Source: Mycolicibacterium chitae (GTDB taxonomy: Bacteria; Actinomycetota; Actinomycetes; Mycobacteriales; Mycobacteriaceae). From it: DNA of 64,000 nucleotides. Shown piece after piece: positions 18,861 to 28,456 of this stretch. Position numbers and translations under genes: made by a program. Position 1 is the stretch's first letter; each line of letters starts with the position of its first letter. Location of the stretch: the NCBI RefSeq assembly GCF_900637205.1, contig NZ_LR134355.1, positions 5,146,001-5,210,000 on the forward strand. The letters run 5' to 3'. The notes under the pieces were generated by a model, which saw nothing but the letters and a program-made list of their open reading frames with translations, was not told the DNA's origin and did no database searches.

Positions 18861-19727
18861 ATGCGCGGCATCATTCTGGCGGGTGGCTCGGGCACCCGGC
18901 TGCATCCGATCACGATGGGCGTGAGCAAGCAGCTGCTGCCCGTCTACGACAAGCCGCTGGTCTATTACCCGCTGTCGACACTGATCATGGCGGGTATCCG
19001 AGACATCCTGGTGATCACGACGCCCAGTGACGCCTCCGCATTTCAGCGGCTTCTGGGCGACGGATCGGCGTTTGGCGTGGACTTGCGCTATGCGGTTCAG
19101 GAGGACCCCGAGGGCCTGGCCCAGGCCTTCGTGATCGGTGCGGACCACATCGGTGGCGACACCGTGGCACTTGCTCTGGGCGACAACATTTTCTATGGTC
19201 CGGGACTGGGCACCAGCCTGAGTCGGTTTCAGAATGTGAGCGGCGGCGCGATTTTCGCGTATTGGGTAGCGAATCCGGCGGCCTACGGCGTCGTGGAGTT
19301 CGGTGCTGACGGCACGGCGCTGTCACTGGAAGAGAAGCCGCAGCACCCGAAGTCGCACTATGCGGTGCCCGGGCTGTACTTCTACGACAACGACGTCATC
19401 GAAATCGCACGCTCGCTGCAGAAGTCAGCGCGCGGCGAGTACGAGATCACCGACGTCAACCGGACGTATCTGGAACAGGGCCGACTCTCCGTCGAAGTGC
19501 TGGCCCGCGGGACCGCGTGGCTGGACACCGGAACCTTCGATTCCCTGCTCGATGCCAGCGATTTCGTTCGCACCATCGAACGACGCCAAGGATTGAAAGT
19601 CAGCGCGCCCGAGGAAATTGCCTGGCGTGCAGGCTTTATCAACGATGATCAGCTTGCTGCGCGCGCCAACGAACTGCTCAAATCCGGCTACGGGCAGTAC
19701 CTCCTACACCTGTTGGACCGGAAGTAG
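18861..19727 (+). CDS. rmlA: Glucose-1-phosphate thymidylyltransferase
   Basis: A 288-residue RmlA, which makes dTDP-glucose from Glc-1-P and dTTP, the first step of dTDP-rhamnose synthesis. It has the nucleotidyltransferase signature GGSGTRLHPIT at 6-16, KQLLPVYDKPL, LGDNIFYG (Asp metal ligand), EEKPQHPKS and TGTFDSLLDA. I chose the ATG at 18861 because it gives the standard MRGIILAGG start; the frame is open upstream. rmlB and rmlC are not in the window. Mycobacteria usually carry an essential rmlA elsewhere for cell-wall rhamnose, so this is probably a GPL-dedicated copy. Confidence 0.95.
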   Translation: MRGIILAGGSGTRLHPITMGVSKQLLPVYDKPLVYYPLSTLIMAGIRDILVITTPSDASAFQRLLGDGSAFGVDLRYAVQEDPEGLAQAFVIGADHIGGDTVALALGDNIFYGPGLGTSLSRFQNVSGGAIFAYWVANPAAYGVVEFGADGTALSLEEKPQHPKSHYAVPGLYFYDNDVIEIARSLQKSARGEYEITDVNRTYLEQGRLSVEVLARGTAWLDTGTFDSLLDASDFVRTIERRQGLKVSAPEEIAWRAGFINDDQLAARANELLKSGYGQYLLHLLDRK

Positions 19728-19885
19728 CCTCCGCGCTGTAACGTTCGAGCCTTCGCATCAGATAGGAAAGTAGGTCTCGCACCAGGTTTGAGACCGAGGC
19801 ATCGGTGGGTAGCTCAACCGATGTCGAGACTGTCCCGGGTCGACCCCGCTGGACGACATCTCGTCAATATTCGAAGGAGCGACAC

Positions 19886-20224
19886 ATGATCCGACCACCG
19901 TTGACCAAAGTAGCTGCCGCCGCGTGCGGACTGGCCCTGTCCTTGTCGGCCGGCGCGGGTATCGCGTCCGCAGCCCCCGACTATGGGCCGATGGTCGACA
20001 CCACCTGCAGCTTCGATCAGGCGATGACGGCGGTGCGCACGGAGAACCCGACCGCCGCGCAGTACCTCGACCAGTCGCCGCCCAACGTGCAGTTCTTGCA
20101 GGTGTACCTCGGCTCGTCCCGCGACGAGCGGATCAACCTGCTCAACCAGATCAGCGGCAACCCGGGCATCGACCAGGCCCTGCCGGTGTTCCAGCAGATG
20201 TTGACCAGCTGCTCCAAGTACTGA
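19886..20224 (+). CDS. Hemophore-like small secreted protein
   Basis: A 112-residue protein with a clear Sec signal peptide: basic start MIRPPLTK, hydrophobic AAAACGLALSLSAGAG, cleavage after ASA. The mature helical domain has two cysteines (TTCSFDQ and LTSCSKY) that may form a disulfide. It matches the mycobacterial hemophore-related family of small secreted proteins. The ATG at 19886 follows GAAGGAG. It lies between rmlA and a bidirectional terminator, and its link to GPL biology is unclear. Confidence 0.75.
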   Translation: MIRPPLTKVAAAACGLALSLSAGAGIASAAPDYGPMVDTTCSFDQAMTAVRTENPTAAQYLDQSPPNVQFLQVYLGSSRDERINLLNQISGNPGIDQALPVFQQMLTSCSKY

Positions 20225-20239
20225 GCTCATTCACCCCAG

Positions 20240-20281
20240 ATCGTCCCCAGCGGAGAGGGCCTCACCGCTGGGGACGATTTG
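20240..20281. terminator. Bidirectional intrinsic terminator
   Basis: A perfect 14-bp inverted repeat, ATCGTCCCCAGCGG / CCGCTGGGGACGAT, with an 11-nt loop. It lies between the convergent hemophore-like gene (+) and mmpL4b (-), with a TTT on the right-hand side. It is a typical hairpin terminator serving both directions. Confidence 0.85.
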
Positions 20282-20286
20282 TATCG

Positions 20287-23151
20287 TCAGTCGTCCCCTA
20301 GCAATGCACGCACCGCGGGACGGGTCCCGTAGGGGCGAAGCATGGCACTGGCGGGTCGGGGGCGCACCCGCTGCGGCCACCAGAACCACCGGCCCAGCAA
20401 AGCGGCGATCGACGGGGTCAGGAAGGCGCGCACAATCAACGCGTCGAACAGCAAACCGAAGCAGATGGTGGTGCCCACCTGCCCGATGATCCGCAGGTCG
20501 CTGACCACCATTGCGGCCATCGTGAGCGCGAACACCAGACCCGCCGTCGTCACGACCTTGCCGGTGCCACCCATCGCCCGGATCAGGCCGGTGTTCAACC
20601 CCGCGCCCATCTCTTCCTTCATGCGGGAGACCAGCATCAGGTTGTAGTCCGAACCGACTGCCAGCAGGATGATCACGGACATCGCCAGCACCATCCAGTG
20701 CAGATAGATGCCAAAGATGTACTGCCAGATGAGCACTGAGATGCCGAACGAGGCGCCGAGCGACAGCACGACGGTACCGACGATCACCAGGGCCGCGATC
20801 GGGCTGCGCGTGATGATGAGCATGATCAGGAAGACCAGGCACACCGCGGCGATACCGGCGAGCCAGACGTCCCAGGTCGATCCGTCATGCCAGTCCTTGG
20901 CGGTGGCCGCGGCGCCGGCGATATAGATCTTGCCGCCGGCCAGCGGTGTGCCCTTGAGCGCCTCCTCGGCCGCGGTCCTGATCTGGTCGATGCGTTGGAT
21001 GCCCTCGATGGAGGCGGGGTCACCGCTATGAGAAATGATGTAGCGCACGGATTTCCCGTCCGGCGACAGGAAGAATTCCATGGCGCGTTGGAACTCCGGA
21101 TTCTCGAACACCTCCGGAGGCAGGAAGAACGAGTCCTCGATCTGGGCCGCGTCGAATGCCCGCCCCATGACGCTGACATCCTTGGAGGACTCCTCCATGC
21201 CGGAGTTCAGCCCCGACATGGTGCTGTGCATGGTGAGCGTCATCTCCCGCATCCGCTCCATTACCGCGATCATTTTCGGCATGATGACCAGCATCTCCGG
21301 CATCAACTCGTTCATGATCGCCATATCGTCGACCAGGACCGCGAAGTCGTCGTTCAACCGGTCGACTTTGTCGATGGTGTCAAAGATGGATCGCAGCGCC
21401 CAACAGACCGGGATGTTGTAGCAGTGCGGTTCCCAGTAGAAGTAGTTGCGGATCGGCCGGAAGAAGTCGTCGAACAGCGAGATGCTGCCGCGCAACTCCT
21501 CGAGGATCTCCTGCATCTCCGTCGTATGCCCGAACATGCTTTTCGTGGTGGCGACCATCTCTGTCATGACGCCCAACATGCGCTTCTGGACCGCGATCAT
21601 CTTCGCCATGTCGTCGGCCTGCTTCAACATGTCGTCGGTGCGTTCGTTCTGGAAATGATTCGACTGGGTCTGGGTGGCGCTTTGCAGGCTGAGCAGGAAC
21701 GGGATGGAGGTGCGCTCCATCGGGGTGCCCTCCGGTCGCGTGACCGCCTGCACCCGCGACACTCCGCGCACCTGGAAGATGGCTTTGGCGACCTTGTTCA
21801 ACACCAAGAAGTCGTCCGGGTTGCGCAGATCGCGATCCGTTTCGACCATCAGAACTTCGGGGGTCATCCGCGACTGGGAGAAATGCCGCTCGGCGGCCTG
21901 GAATCCCTGATTGGCCGGGATGTCTCCGAGAATGTAGTTGCGGTCGTTGTAGCTCGTCTTGTAGCCCGGTAGCGCCAGCAGGCCGACGAGCGCCAGCGCC
22001 AGCGCGGAGACCGCGATGGGCGCCGGCCAGCGGACGATCGCCGTCCCGATTCCGCGCCAGCGACGCGCGGCGATCTTGCGCTTGGGTTCCAACATGCCGA
22101 ATCGGCTGGCCACCGCGACACCGGCCGGCACCAGAGTCACGGCGACCGCCACCGCGGCGGCCAGGCCGATGGCGGCCGGAACGCCCATGGTCTGGAAGTA
22201 CGGGAGCCGGGTGAAGCTCAGGCACAGCATCGCCCCGGCGATCGTCATACCCGAGGCCAGGACCACCGGGGCGACACCGTGATACATGCTGTAGTAAGAC
22301 GTTTCGCGATCCTGACCGGCCTGCCGCGACTCCAGATACCGGCCGAAGAAGAAAATGCCGTAGTCGGTGCCCGCCGCGATACAGAGGAACACCAGCATGT
22401 TGACGGCGAAGGTGGACAGTCCGAGGATCTCGTAGTGGCCGAGCACGGCCACGACACCGCGCGCCGCGCCCAGCTCGAAGCCCACCATCAGCAGCAGCAG
22501 GATCACGGTGACCAGCGACCGGTAGACCATGAGCAACAGCGCGAAGATCACCGCGACGCTGACGATGGTGATCTTCAGAATGGAATCATTTCCGCCCTGG
22601 TGCATGTCGGTGACCAACGGGCCCGCACCGGTGACGTAGACATCCACACCGGCCGGGGGCGGTAGCCCGTCGACGATGTCCCGCACGCCGGCGACCGACT
22701 TGTCGCCCTGGGCGGTGCCCTGATCCCCGACCAGGTTCAGCTGGACGTAGGTGGCCCGGCCGTCCGGGCTCTGCACGCTCGACGCGGTCAGCCGGTCGCC
22801 CCAGAGGTCCTGCACATTTGTCACATACTCTGGGGCGCCGTGTAATTGGTCGACCAGGTTCGTGTAGTACTCGCGTGCGTCTTCGCCGAGGGGTTCCTGG
22901 CCCTCCAGCACGATCATCGCGAAATTGTCGGAATCGGAGTTGTCGAAGGTTTCGACCATGCGCTTCATCGCCTGCGCCGACGGGGCGTCCGAGGGCATCA
23001 GCGCGACGGCGTGCTCCTCGCCGACGGTCTCCAACATCGGCGCCGAGAACGTCAGCGCCAAGATGAGCGCCAACCATCCCACGATGATCAGCGGTGCGAA
23101 CCGTCGTATGGTCCGGGCTATGAAGGGCCGCCGGGAATCCTCAGTGTCCAT
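20287..23151 (-). CDS. mmpL4b: RND transporter MmpL (MmpL4b-like)
   Basis: A 954-residue MmpL-family transporter of the inner membrane. It has two homologous halves with about twelve membrane helices. The proton-relay Asp-Tyr pairs are visible in GTDYGIFFFGRY and GSDYNLMLVSRMKEE. The large central periplasmic domain has a helical hairpin rich in Met/Lys and the NYFYWEPHCYNIPVCW motif seen in GPL-type MmpLs. Transcription follows mmpL4a by 10 bp, with ATG at 23151. In GPL producers MmpL4a/b with MmpS4 are required for GPL production and export, and the locus context supports the same role here. Confidence 0.93.
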   Translation of the reverse strand: MDTEDSRRPFIARTIRRFAPLIIVGWLALILALTFSAPMLETVGEEHAVALMPSDAPSAQAMKRMVETFDNSDSDNFAMIVLEGQEPLGEDAREYYTNLVDQLHGAPEYVTNVQDLWGDRLTASSVQSPDGRATYVQLNLVGDQGTAQGDKSVAGVRDIVDGLPPPAGVDVYVTGAGPLVTDMHQGGNDSILKITIVSVAVIFALLLMVYRSLVTVILLLLMVGFELGAARGVVAVLGHYEILGLSTFAVNMLVFLCIAAGTDYGIFFFGRYLESRQAGQDRETSYYSMYHGVAPVVLASGMTIAGAMLCLSFTRLPYFQTMGVPAAIGLAAAVAVAVTLVPAGVAVASRFGMLEPKRKIAARRWRGIGTAIVRWPAPIAVSALALALVGLLALPGYKTSYNDRNYILGDIPANQGFQAAERHFSQSRMTPEVLMVETDRDLRNPDDFLVLNKVAKAIFQVRGVSRVQAVTRPEGTPMERTSIPFLLSLQSATQTQSNHFQNERTDDMLKQADDMAKMIAVQKRMLGVMTEMVATTKSMFGHTTEMQEILEELRGSISLFDDFFRPIRNYFYWEPHCYNIPVCWALRSIFDTIDKVDRLNDDFAVLVDDMAIMNELMPEMLVIMPKMIAVMERMREMTLTMHSTMSGLNSGMEESSKDVSVMGRAFDAAQIEDSFFLPPEVFENPEFQRAMEFFLSPDGKSVRYIISHSGDPASIEGIQRIDQIRTAAEEALKGTPLAGGKIYIAGAAATAKDWHDGSTWDVWLAGIAAVCLVFLIMLIITRSPIAALVIVGTVVLSLGASFGISVLIWQYIFGIYLHWMVLAMSVIILLAVGSDYNLMLVSRMKEEMGAGLNTGLIRAMGGTGKVVTTAGLVFALTMAAMVVSDLRIIGQVGTTICFGLLFDALIVRAFLTPSIAALLGRWFWWPQRVRPRPASAMLRPYGTRPAVRALLGDD

Positions 23152-23161
23152 ACGGATTCCG

Positions 23162-26044
23162 CTAATCCCTCATGAGCAATGACCGCACGAGCGGGCGGGG
23201 GCCTGTCGACCGGAGCATCGAACTGGCCGGCCGCGGACGCACCCGCTGGGGCCACCAGAACCAACGGCCCAGCAGCGCGGCGATCGACGGGGTCATGAAC
23301 GCGCGCACCACCATCGCGTCGAACAACAGGCCCAGGCCGATCGTCGTGCCCACCTGACCGAGCATCAGCAGATCACTGACGATCAGCGAGGCCATGGTGG
23401 CCGCGAAGACCAACCCGGCCATGGTGACCACCCGACCGGTGCCGCCCATCGCCCGGATCAACCCGGTCTTCAAACCGGCGCCGACCTCTTCCTTCATGCG
23501 GGAGACCAGCATCAAGTTGTAGTCGGAACCGACCGCCAACAAGACGATCACCGACATGGCCAACACCACCCAGTGCAATTGGATGCCGAAGATGTGCTGC
23601 CACACCAAGACCGAGAGGCCGAATGACGCGCCGAGCGAGAGCACCACCGTCCCGACGATGACCAGCGCGGCGATGACGCTGCGGGTCATCAGCACCATGA
23701 TCATGAAGATCAGGCAGATCGCCGAGATCAGGGCGATCAGCAGGTCGTAGATGGAGCCCTCGACCAGGTCCTTGACCCCGGCCGCGGTGCCGGACAAGTA
23801 GACCTCCGAACTCTCCAGCGGGGTCCCCTTGAGCGCCTCCTCGGCCGCGATCCGGACCGGTTCGACCAGCGCCATGCCCTCCGTGGTCGCAGGATCCCCG
23901 CGTTGGGTGATCAGCATGCGCGCGGCCTTGCCGTCCGGCGACAGGAAGATGTCGGTGACGCGCTTGAATTGCGGGGACTCGATGATTTCCGGCGACAAAT
24001 AGAAGGAATCGTCGTTGTTCGACGAGTTGAATGCCTTGGCCATCGCGGTGGCGGTATCTGCGGAATCGTCCATCTGTCCCAGAATTCCGGACATGGTGCT
24101 GAACATCGTCAGCATCATGGTGCGGCTGGACTCCATGGTCGAGATCATCGTCGGAAACTGCAGCAGCATCTGCGGCATCAGCAGCGCCAATTTATCGAGA
24201 TCCTTGACCATTTCCGCCATGGTGCCGCTGACCTGATCGACACCGTCGAGCGCCTCGAAAATGCCTCGCAACGACCAGCAAATGGGAATGTTGTAACAGT
24301 GCGGTTCCCAGTAGAAATAGTTTCGAATCGGCCTGAAGAAGTCGTCGAAGTTCGCGATGTGGTCGCGCAATTCGGTGGTGGTGTCCTGCAGTTCGTGGGT
24401 GGTCTCGACCATCCGTTGCGTCGTGCTGACCATCTCCTGCATCAGCGCGTACATCCGCTTCATCAAGGCGATGGTTTCGGCCATCTCGTCGGCCTGCTTG
24501 CGCATGTCTTGCATGCGCGCCTGCTGGAACGGAAGCGCAAGGCGCTGACTGGCATTGGACATGCTGATCATGTACGGAATGGTGGTGTCCTCGAGCTGCG
24601 TACCCTCAGGTCGCGTCACCGACTGCACGTTGGCGATGCCCGGCACCTCGAAGATCGCCTTGGCGAGCTTGTTCAGGACCAGCAGGTCCGTCGGGTTCCG
24701 CATGTCGTGATCGGACTCGATCATGAGCAGTTCGGGCGTCGCCATGACCGCTGCGGGGAAATGGCGCGCCGCAGCCTTGTAGCCCTGATTGGCGGAAATG
24801 TTCTCCGGGATGAATTCCTGGTCGCTGTAGCTGGGGTTGTAGCCCGGCAGGGTGAGCAGACCGATCATCGCCAGCGCCATCGTCGCCACCAGAATCGGAC
24901 CCGGCCATCGGACGATGGCGGTGCCGATACGCCGCCAACGCCGGGTCATGACATTTCGCTTGGGATCGAACTGGCCGAAGCGACTGCCGAGCGCAATGGT
25001 GGCCGGCACCAGGGTCAGTGCCACCGCGACCGCCACCAAGATGCCCAGCGCGCCCGGGATACCCAACGGCTGGAAATGGGGCAGCCGGGTGAAGCTCAGG
25101 CAGGCAATGGCTCCGGCGATCGTCACGCCGGAGGCCAGGACCACCTTCGCGACCGAGCTGAAGGCGGTGTAATAGGCCTGTTCCCGGGTTTCGCCCTGTT
25201 GTCGCGCCTCTTGATACCTGCCGAAGAAAAAGATCCCGTAGTCGGTTCCGGCCGCGATGCCCACCGAGACCAACAGGTTGACCACGAACGTCGTCAGTCC
25301 GACGACCCCGTGCATTCCGAGATAGGCGACGAGACCACGGGCCACTTGCAATTCGACGAGGACCGCGAACAGTAGGACTATGACGAGGATGAAGGACCGG
25401 TAGAAGAACAACAGCATCAAGAAGATCACCGCGATGGTGACCAGGGTGAACAGCAGGACCGTCGCGGCCCCACTCTCGCCCGCGTCCGCGGCGATGGCCG
25501 CCGGTCCGGTCAGGTAGGTCTCGACGCCCGGTGGCGAGGGCGTGTTCTCGATGATCTCCTGAACAACCCTGACGGCCTCGTTCGACTCGGCCTGCCCGAA
25601 GCGGCCGACCAGGTTGATCTGGACGAAAACGGCCTTCCCATCGGCACTTTGGGCGGCTCCGGCCGTGAGCGGGTCGCCCCAGAAGTCCCGGACGAACTGC
25701 ACATGTTCGGGTTTTTCCTCGAGCTGACGAATGATCTCGTCGTAATACTCATGGGCGTTGGCGCCAAGCGGCTCCTGGCCCTCGAGGATGATGACCGCGA
25801 CGCTCTCCGAGCTCGGCTCCTGGAAGACCTCGCCCATGCGCACCGCTGCCTGGATGGCCGGGGCTTCCGTGGGTGTCAGCGAGACCGCATGCTCGCGTTC
25901 CACCACCTCCAGCGGCGGGACCGCCACCGTCGCAAGCACGGCGAGCGCCAGCCACCCCAGAATGATCAGCGGCGAGAAGGTGCGGATGAAGGACGCAATC
26001 CGCGGGCGCGACGACCGCTGCGTCTCCGTGGTTTCGGTGGTCAT
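23162..26044 (-). CDS. mmpL4a: RND transporter MmpL (MmpL4a-like)
   Basis: A 960-residue MmpL transporter, paralogous to the next gene, with the same DY pairs (GTDYGIFFFGRY, GSDYNLMLVSRM) and the NYFYWEPHCYNIPICW motif in the coiled periplasmic insertion. The start is the ATG at 26044, which overlaps the mmpS4 stop as ATGA and so implies translational coupling; an in-frame codon further upstream lies inside mmpS4. It forms a three-gene export operon with mmpS4 and mmpL4b for GPL. Confidence 0.93.
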   Translation of the reverse strand: MTTETTETQRSSRPRIASFIRTFSPLIILGWLALAVLATVAVPPLEVVEREHAVSLTPTEAPAIQAAVRMGEVFQEPSSESVAVIILEGQEPLGANAHEYYDEIIRQLEEKPEHVQFVRDFWGDPLTAGAAQSADGKAVFVQINLVGRFGQAESNEAVRVVQEIIENTPSPPGVETYLTGPAAIAADAGESGAATVLLFTLVTIAVIFLMLLFFYRSFILVIVLLFAVLVELQVARGLVAYLGMHGVVGLTTFVVNLLVSVGIAAGTDYGIFFFGRYQEARQQGETREQAYYTAFSSVAKVVLASGVTIAGAIACLSFTRLPHFQPLGIPGALGILVAVAVALTLVPATIALGSRFGQFDPKRNVMTRRWRRIGTAIVRWPGPILVATMALAMIGLLTLPGYNPSYSDQEFIPENISANQGYKAAARHFPAAVMATPELLMIESDHDMRNPTDLLVLNKLAKAIFEVPGIANVQSVTRPEGTQLEDTTIPYMISMSNASQRLALPFQQARMQDMRKQADEMAETIALMKRMYALMQEMVSTTQRMVETTHELQDTTTELRDHIANFDDFFRPIRNYFYWEPHCYNIPICWSLRGIFEALDGVDQVSGTMAEMVKDLDKLALLMPQMLLQFPTMISTMESSRTMMLTMFSTMSGILGQMDDSADTATAMAKAFNSSNNDDSFYLSPEIIESPQFKRVTDIFLSPDGKAARMLITQRGDPATTEGMALVEPVRIAAEEALKGTPLESSEVYLSGTAAGVKDLVEGSIYDLLIALISAICLIFMIMVLMTRSVIAALVIVGTVVLSLGASFGLSVLVWQHIFGIQLHWVVLAMSVIVLLAVGSDYNLMLVSRMKEEVGAGLKTGLIRAMGGTGRVVTMAGLVFAATMASLIVSDLLMLGQVGTTIGLGLLFDAMVVRAFMTPSIAALLGRWFWWPQRVRPRPASSMLRSTGPRPLVRSLLMRD

Positions 26045-26469
26045 GCGGCCTGCACGAGGCAAGAGGTGAAGGCGTTTACCTGATTGGCGACTTTCTCCTC
26101 CTGGACCTCATCGTCGACGATGATCCGACAGCCGATGGTGCTGCCATCCCCCTGCGCCATGATGCTGCCGATGGTGGTCGTCTGGTTGACCTCAAATTCC
26201 AAGGTCCAGGGCAGGCTGACATCCTCCACGAATTGCGGATCGGTGTCGGCATCGAAATAGCTGATATTGGCTACCGAACCCGGCGACCCGAACACCTCAT
26301 AGGTCAATCTCTTCGGGTTGAACGCTTCCGTCTGGGCCTGTTCCGAAGTCCCGTACGTCGGGCGTTGTTCCGAGCCGAAAATCCCATGCAGCCTCGACAC
26401 GGCGAAACCACCAGCGCTGAACACCACGAGCGCCAGCAGCGGTATCCACAACCGCTTCAGAAGCCGCAA
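26041..26469 (-). CDS. mmpS4: MmpS-family transport accessory protein
   Basis: A 142-residue MmpS. It has a basic N-terminus, one hydrophobic anchor (IPLLALVVFSAGGFAV), then the periplasmic MmpS domain with LTYEVFGSPGSVANISYFD, VSLPWTLEFEV and IGCRIIVDDEV. The apparent start is TTG at 26469, with GGAGGAG upstream. It opens the mmpS4-mmpL4a-mmpL4b operon and probably assists assembly of the GPL export complex. Confidence 0.92.
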   Translation of the reverse strand: MRLLKRLWIPLLALVVFSAGGFAVSRLHGIFGSEQRPTYGTSEQAQTEAFNPKRLTYEVFGSPGSVANISYFDADTDPQFVEDVSLPWTLEFEVNQTTTIGSIMAQGDGSTIGCRIIVDDEVQEEKVANQVNAFTSCLVQAA

Positions 26470-26598
26470 AATGGTAGTTCTCCTCCGTTAACTTGCCACA
26501 CCCGGCGCGATGGTGCGCCGCACTCGCAAACACGTGGCCCCCCGAGGCCGCAACTCAGTTCTGGAAGAGTAAACCATGCCCATGGCCAGCGTATAAGG

Positions 26599-26622
26599 CG
26601 GTTCTGGGCGCCTTTAGAACCG
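26599..26622. promoter_or_regulatory. Inverted repeat in mmpS4/methyltransferase divergent spacer
   Basis: A perfect 7-bp inverted repeat CGGTTCT...AGAACCG with a 10-bp centre lies in the 355-bp divergent region (26470-26824) between mmpS4 and the rightward methyltransferase. It is a candidate operator controlling the export operon. Apart from this the spacer shows no gene I can support. Confidence 0.35.
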
Positions 26623-26824
26623 GCAAATAGAGGCACCTGTGAATTTGCCTGTGGGCCTGCGGGAAACTGCACCGCAACGATTTCCTGGCGAATGCCCGAT
26701 AGACCGTCTCTTAGACTTGGTACCGACAATCTCTGGCACGACCGTGCAACTCACGGTCGGCACGGGCGTCCCGCTTCTGAGAGTGCGGCCTGCCCTCCCG
26801 TCGCCGGCCGGTAAGTTCGGTGTG

Positions 26825-27661
26825 GTGAACCGTTCAGACGGCGACAAGGCCGACGCGAACACCCTGACGGGGGTCTCGGAGACCGCGCTGCTGACGCTGT
26901 ACGGGCGGGCCCATCAGGCCGGACACCGGGACGCGATCATCGAGGACCCGATGGCCATCCGACTGGTGGAGGCCATCGACTTCGATTTCGAGAAGTTCGG
27001 CCGTAAGGGTCAGGAGATGGCGCTGCGCTCGCTGGCCTTCGACCGCGCCGCGCTCAGTTATCTGTCGCAGCATCCGACAGCTACGGTTGTGGCGCTTGCT
27101 GAGGGACTCCAAACCAGTTACTGGCGCCTGACCGAAGCCCGGCCCGACCTTCAGTTCTCTTGGCTGACCGTCGATTTCCAGCCAATCATCGATCTTCGGG
27201 AACGGTTGCTGCCGTCGTCCCCGCGAATCGGGACGCTCGCACAGTCAGCACTGGACTACTCGTGGATGGATCAGGTGGACACCGGCAACGGGGTCTTCAT
27301 CACCGCCGAGGGCCTGCTGATGTACCTGCAACCCGAGGAGTCGATGGGATTGATCAGGGAATGCGCGCGCCGCTTCCCCGGCGGCCAGATGATCTTCGAC
27401 CTCCCCCCGGTGCTGGTGAAGAAGTTCGCACCGAAGGGCGTCCGGTCCTCCCGGCGCTACCGCGTCCCGCCGATGCCGTTCAGCCTCAAACCCGCCGAGT
27501 TGGCGGATCTGGCCAACACCGTGCCGGGCATCCGCGCGGTCCACGACCTGCCGATGCCGCGCGGGCGCGGGTGGGCGTTCGAGAAACTGTTCCCGGCGTT
27601 CTGGCAATGGAAGCCCACCAAGCAGTATCGCGGCACCTACACGCTGCTGGAGTTCGGCTGA
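26825..27661 (+). CDS. LCMT-family class I SAM methyltransferase
   Basis: About 278 residues from GTG at 26825 (GTG at 26822 also possible); the open frame extends upstream but without conserved sequence. It matches the large mycobacterial leucine-carboxyl-methyltransferase-like family: ETALLTLYGRAHQA at the N-terminus, VFITAEGLLMYL, and MIFDLPP. The usual glycine-rich G-x-GLDTR loop reads AEGLQTSYWRL, so SAM binding may be altered. It is divergent from the GPL export operon; involvement in GPL methylation is possible but unproven. Confidence 0.8.
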   Translation: MNRSDGDKADANTLTGVSETALLTLYGRAHQAGHRDAIIEDPMAIRLVEAIDFDFEKFGRKGQEMALRSLAFDRAALSYLSQHPTATVVALAEGLQTSYWRLTEARPDLQFSWLTVDFQPIIDLRERLLPSSPRIGTLAQSALDYSWMDQVDTGNGVFITAEGLLMYLQPEESMGLIRECARRFPGGQMIFDLPPVLVKKFAPKGVRSSRRYRVPPMPFSLKPAELADLANTVPGIRAVHDLPMPRGRGWAFEKLFPAFWQWKPTKQYRGTYTLLEFG

Positions 27662-27676
27662 TCCTGCGCTGACAGT

Positions 27677-28456
27677 TCAGAGCGCGAAGGAGAATCCGCC
27701 GTTGACACAGATGGTCTGGCCGGTGATCCACGAGCCCTGATCGCTGGCGAGCAGCAGGACGAGGTTGGTGACGTCGTCCGGCACCCCGGGGCGACGGATG
27801 GCGTAGTTCTGCAGAATTGCCTTGGCCTGAGGCGAATCGGCTTGCTCGGCCCACAGCGGTTCGGTCAACGGGGTCCGCATGGTGCCCAGCGAGATGTTGT
27901 TGGCGGTGATGTTATAGCGGCCGTTCTCCAGCGCGAGGCTGCGCGTCAGACCGGCGGCGCCGGCCTTGGCCGCGCCGTACACCGCACCACCCGGATCCCC
28001 GGCGCGCCCGGCATCGGAGACGACCGTGAGTACCCGCCCCCACTTGTTGGACACCATCGCCGGCAGGACCGCGCGGGTGCAGTGCAGCACCCCGTACAGG
28101 TTGACCCGCAGGAAGGCTTCCCAGTCGGCGGGTTCGGTCTCGGCGAAGCGGGCCCGGGTGGCGAAGCCCTCGGCCCCGGCGTTGCCGGCGTTGTTGACCA
28201 GGACATCGGGCGGCGCGTGCGCGGCCAGCGCCGCCGTCACCGCGTCGTAGTCGGTGACGTCGAAGGGCGCGGACGCGGCAGTGCCACCGGCACTGCGGAT
28301 TTCGCCGGCCACCTCCTCACAGCGTTCGGCACGCAGATCATTGACCAATACCTCGGCTCCCGCCTGCGCGCAGGCCAGGGCGATACCTCGGCCGATGCCC
28401 TGCCCGGCGCCGGTCACCAGGACGCGGCGCCCGTCCAACCGCGGACCGGCACTCAC
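27677..28456 (-). CDS. SDR family oxidoreductase (P450 operon)
   Basis: A 259-residue classical SDR. It has TGAGQGIGRG near the N-terminus, NNAGNAGA, Y/K in YGAAKAGAAG, and a C-terminal ITGQTICVNGGF. The GTG at 28456 overlaps the P450 stop as GTGA, so the two are translationally coupled. It probably oxidises an alcohol formed by the P450. The catalytic serine region reads LTVVSDAGRAG, with S present. The substrate is unknown. Confidence 0.88.
   Translation of the reverse strand: MSAGPRLDGRRVLVTGAGQGIGRGIALACAQAGAEVLVNDLRAERCEEVAGEIRSAGGTAASAPFDVTDYDAVTAALAAHAPPDVLVNNAGNAGAEGFATRARFAETEPADWEAFLRVNLYGVLHCTRAVLPAMVSNKWGRVLTVVSDAGRAGDPGGAVYGAAKAGAAGLTRSLALENGRYNITANNISLGTMRTPLTEPLWAEQADSPQAKAILQNYAIRRPGVPDDVTNLVLLLASDQGSWITGQTICVNGGFSFAL

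Noticed and set aside
20887..25375. Plus-strand open frames of 361 and 490 codons
   Set aside because: Antisense to the two mmpL genes; no ribosome sites or motifs.
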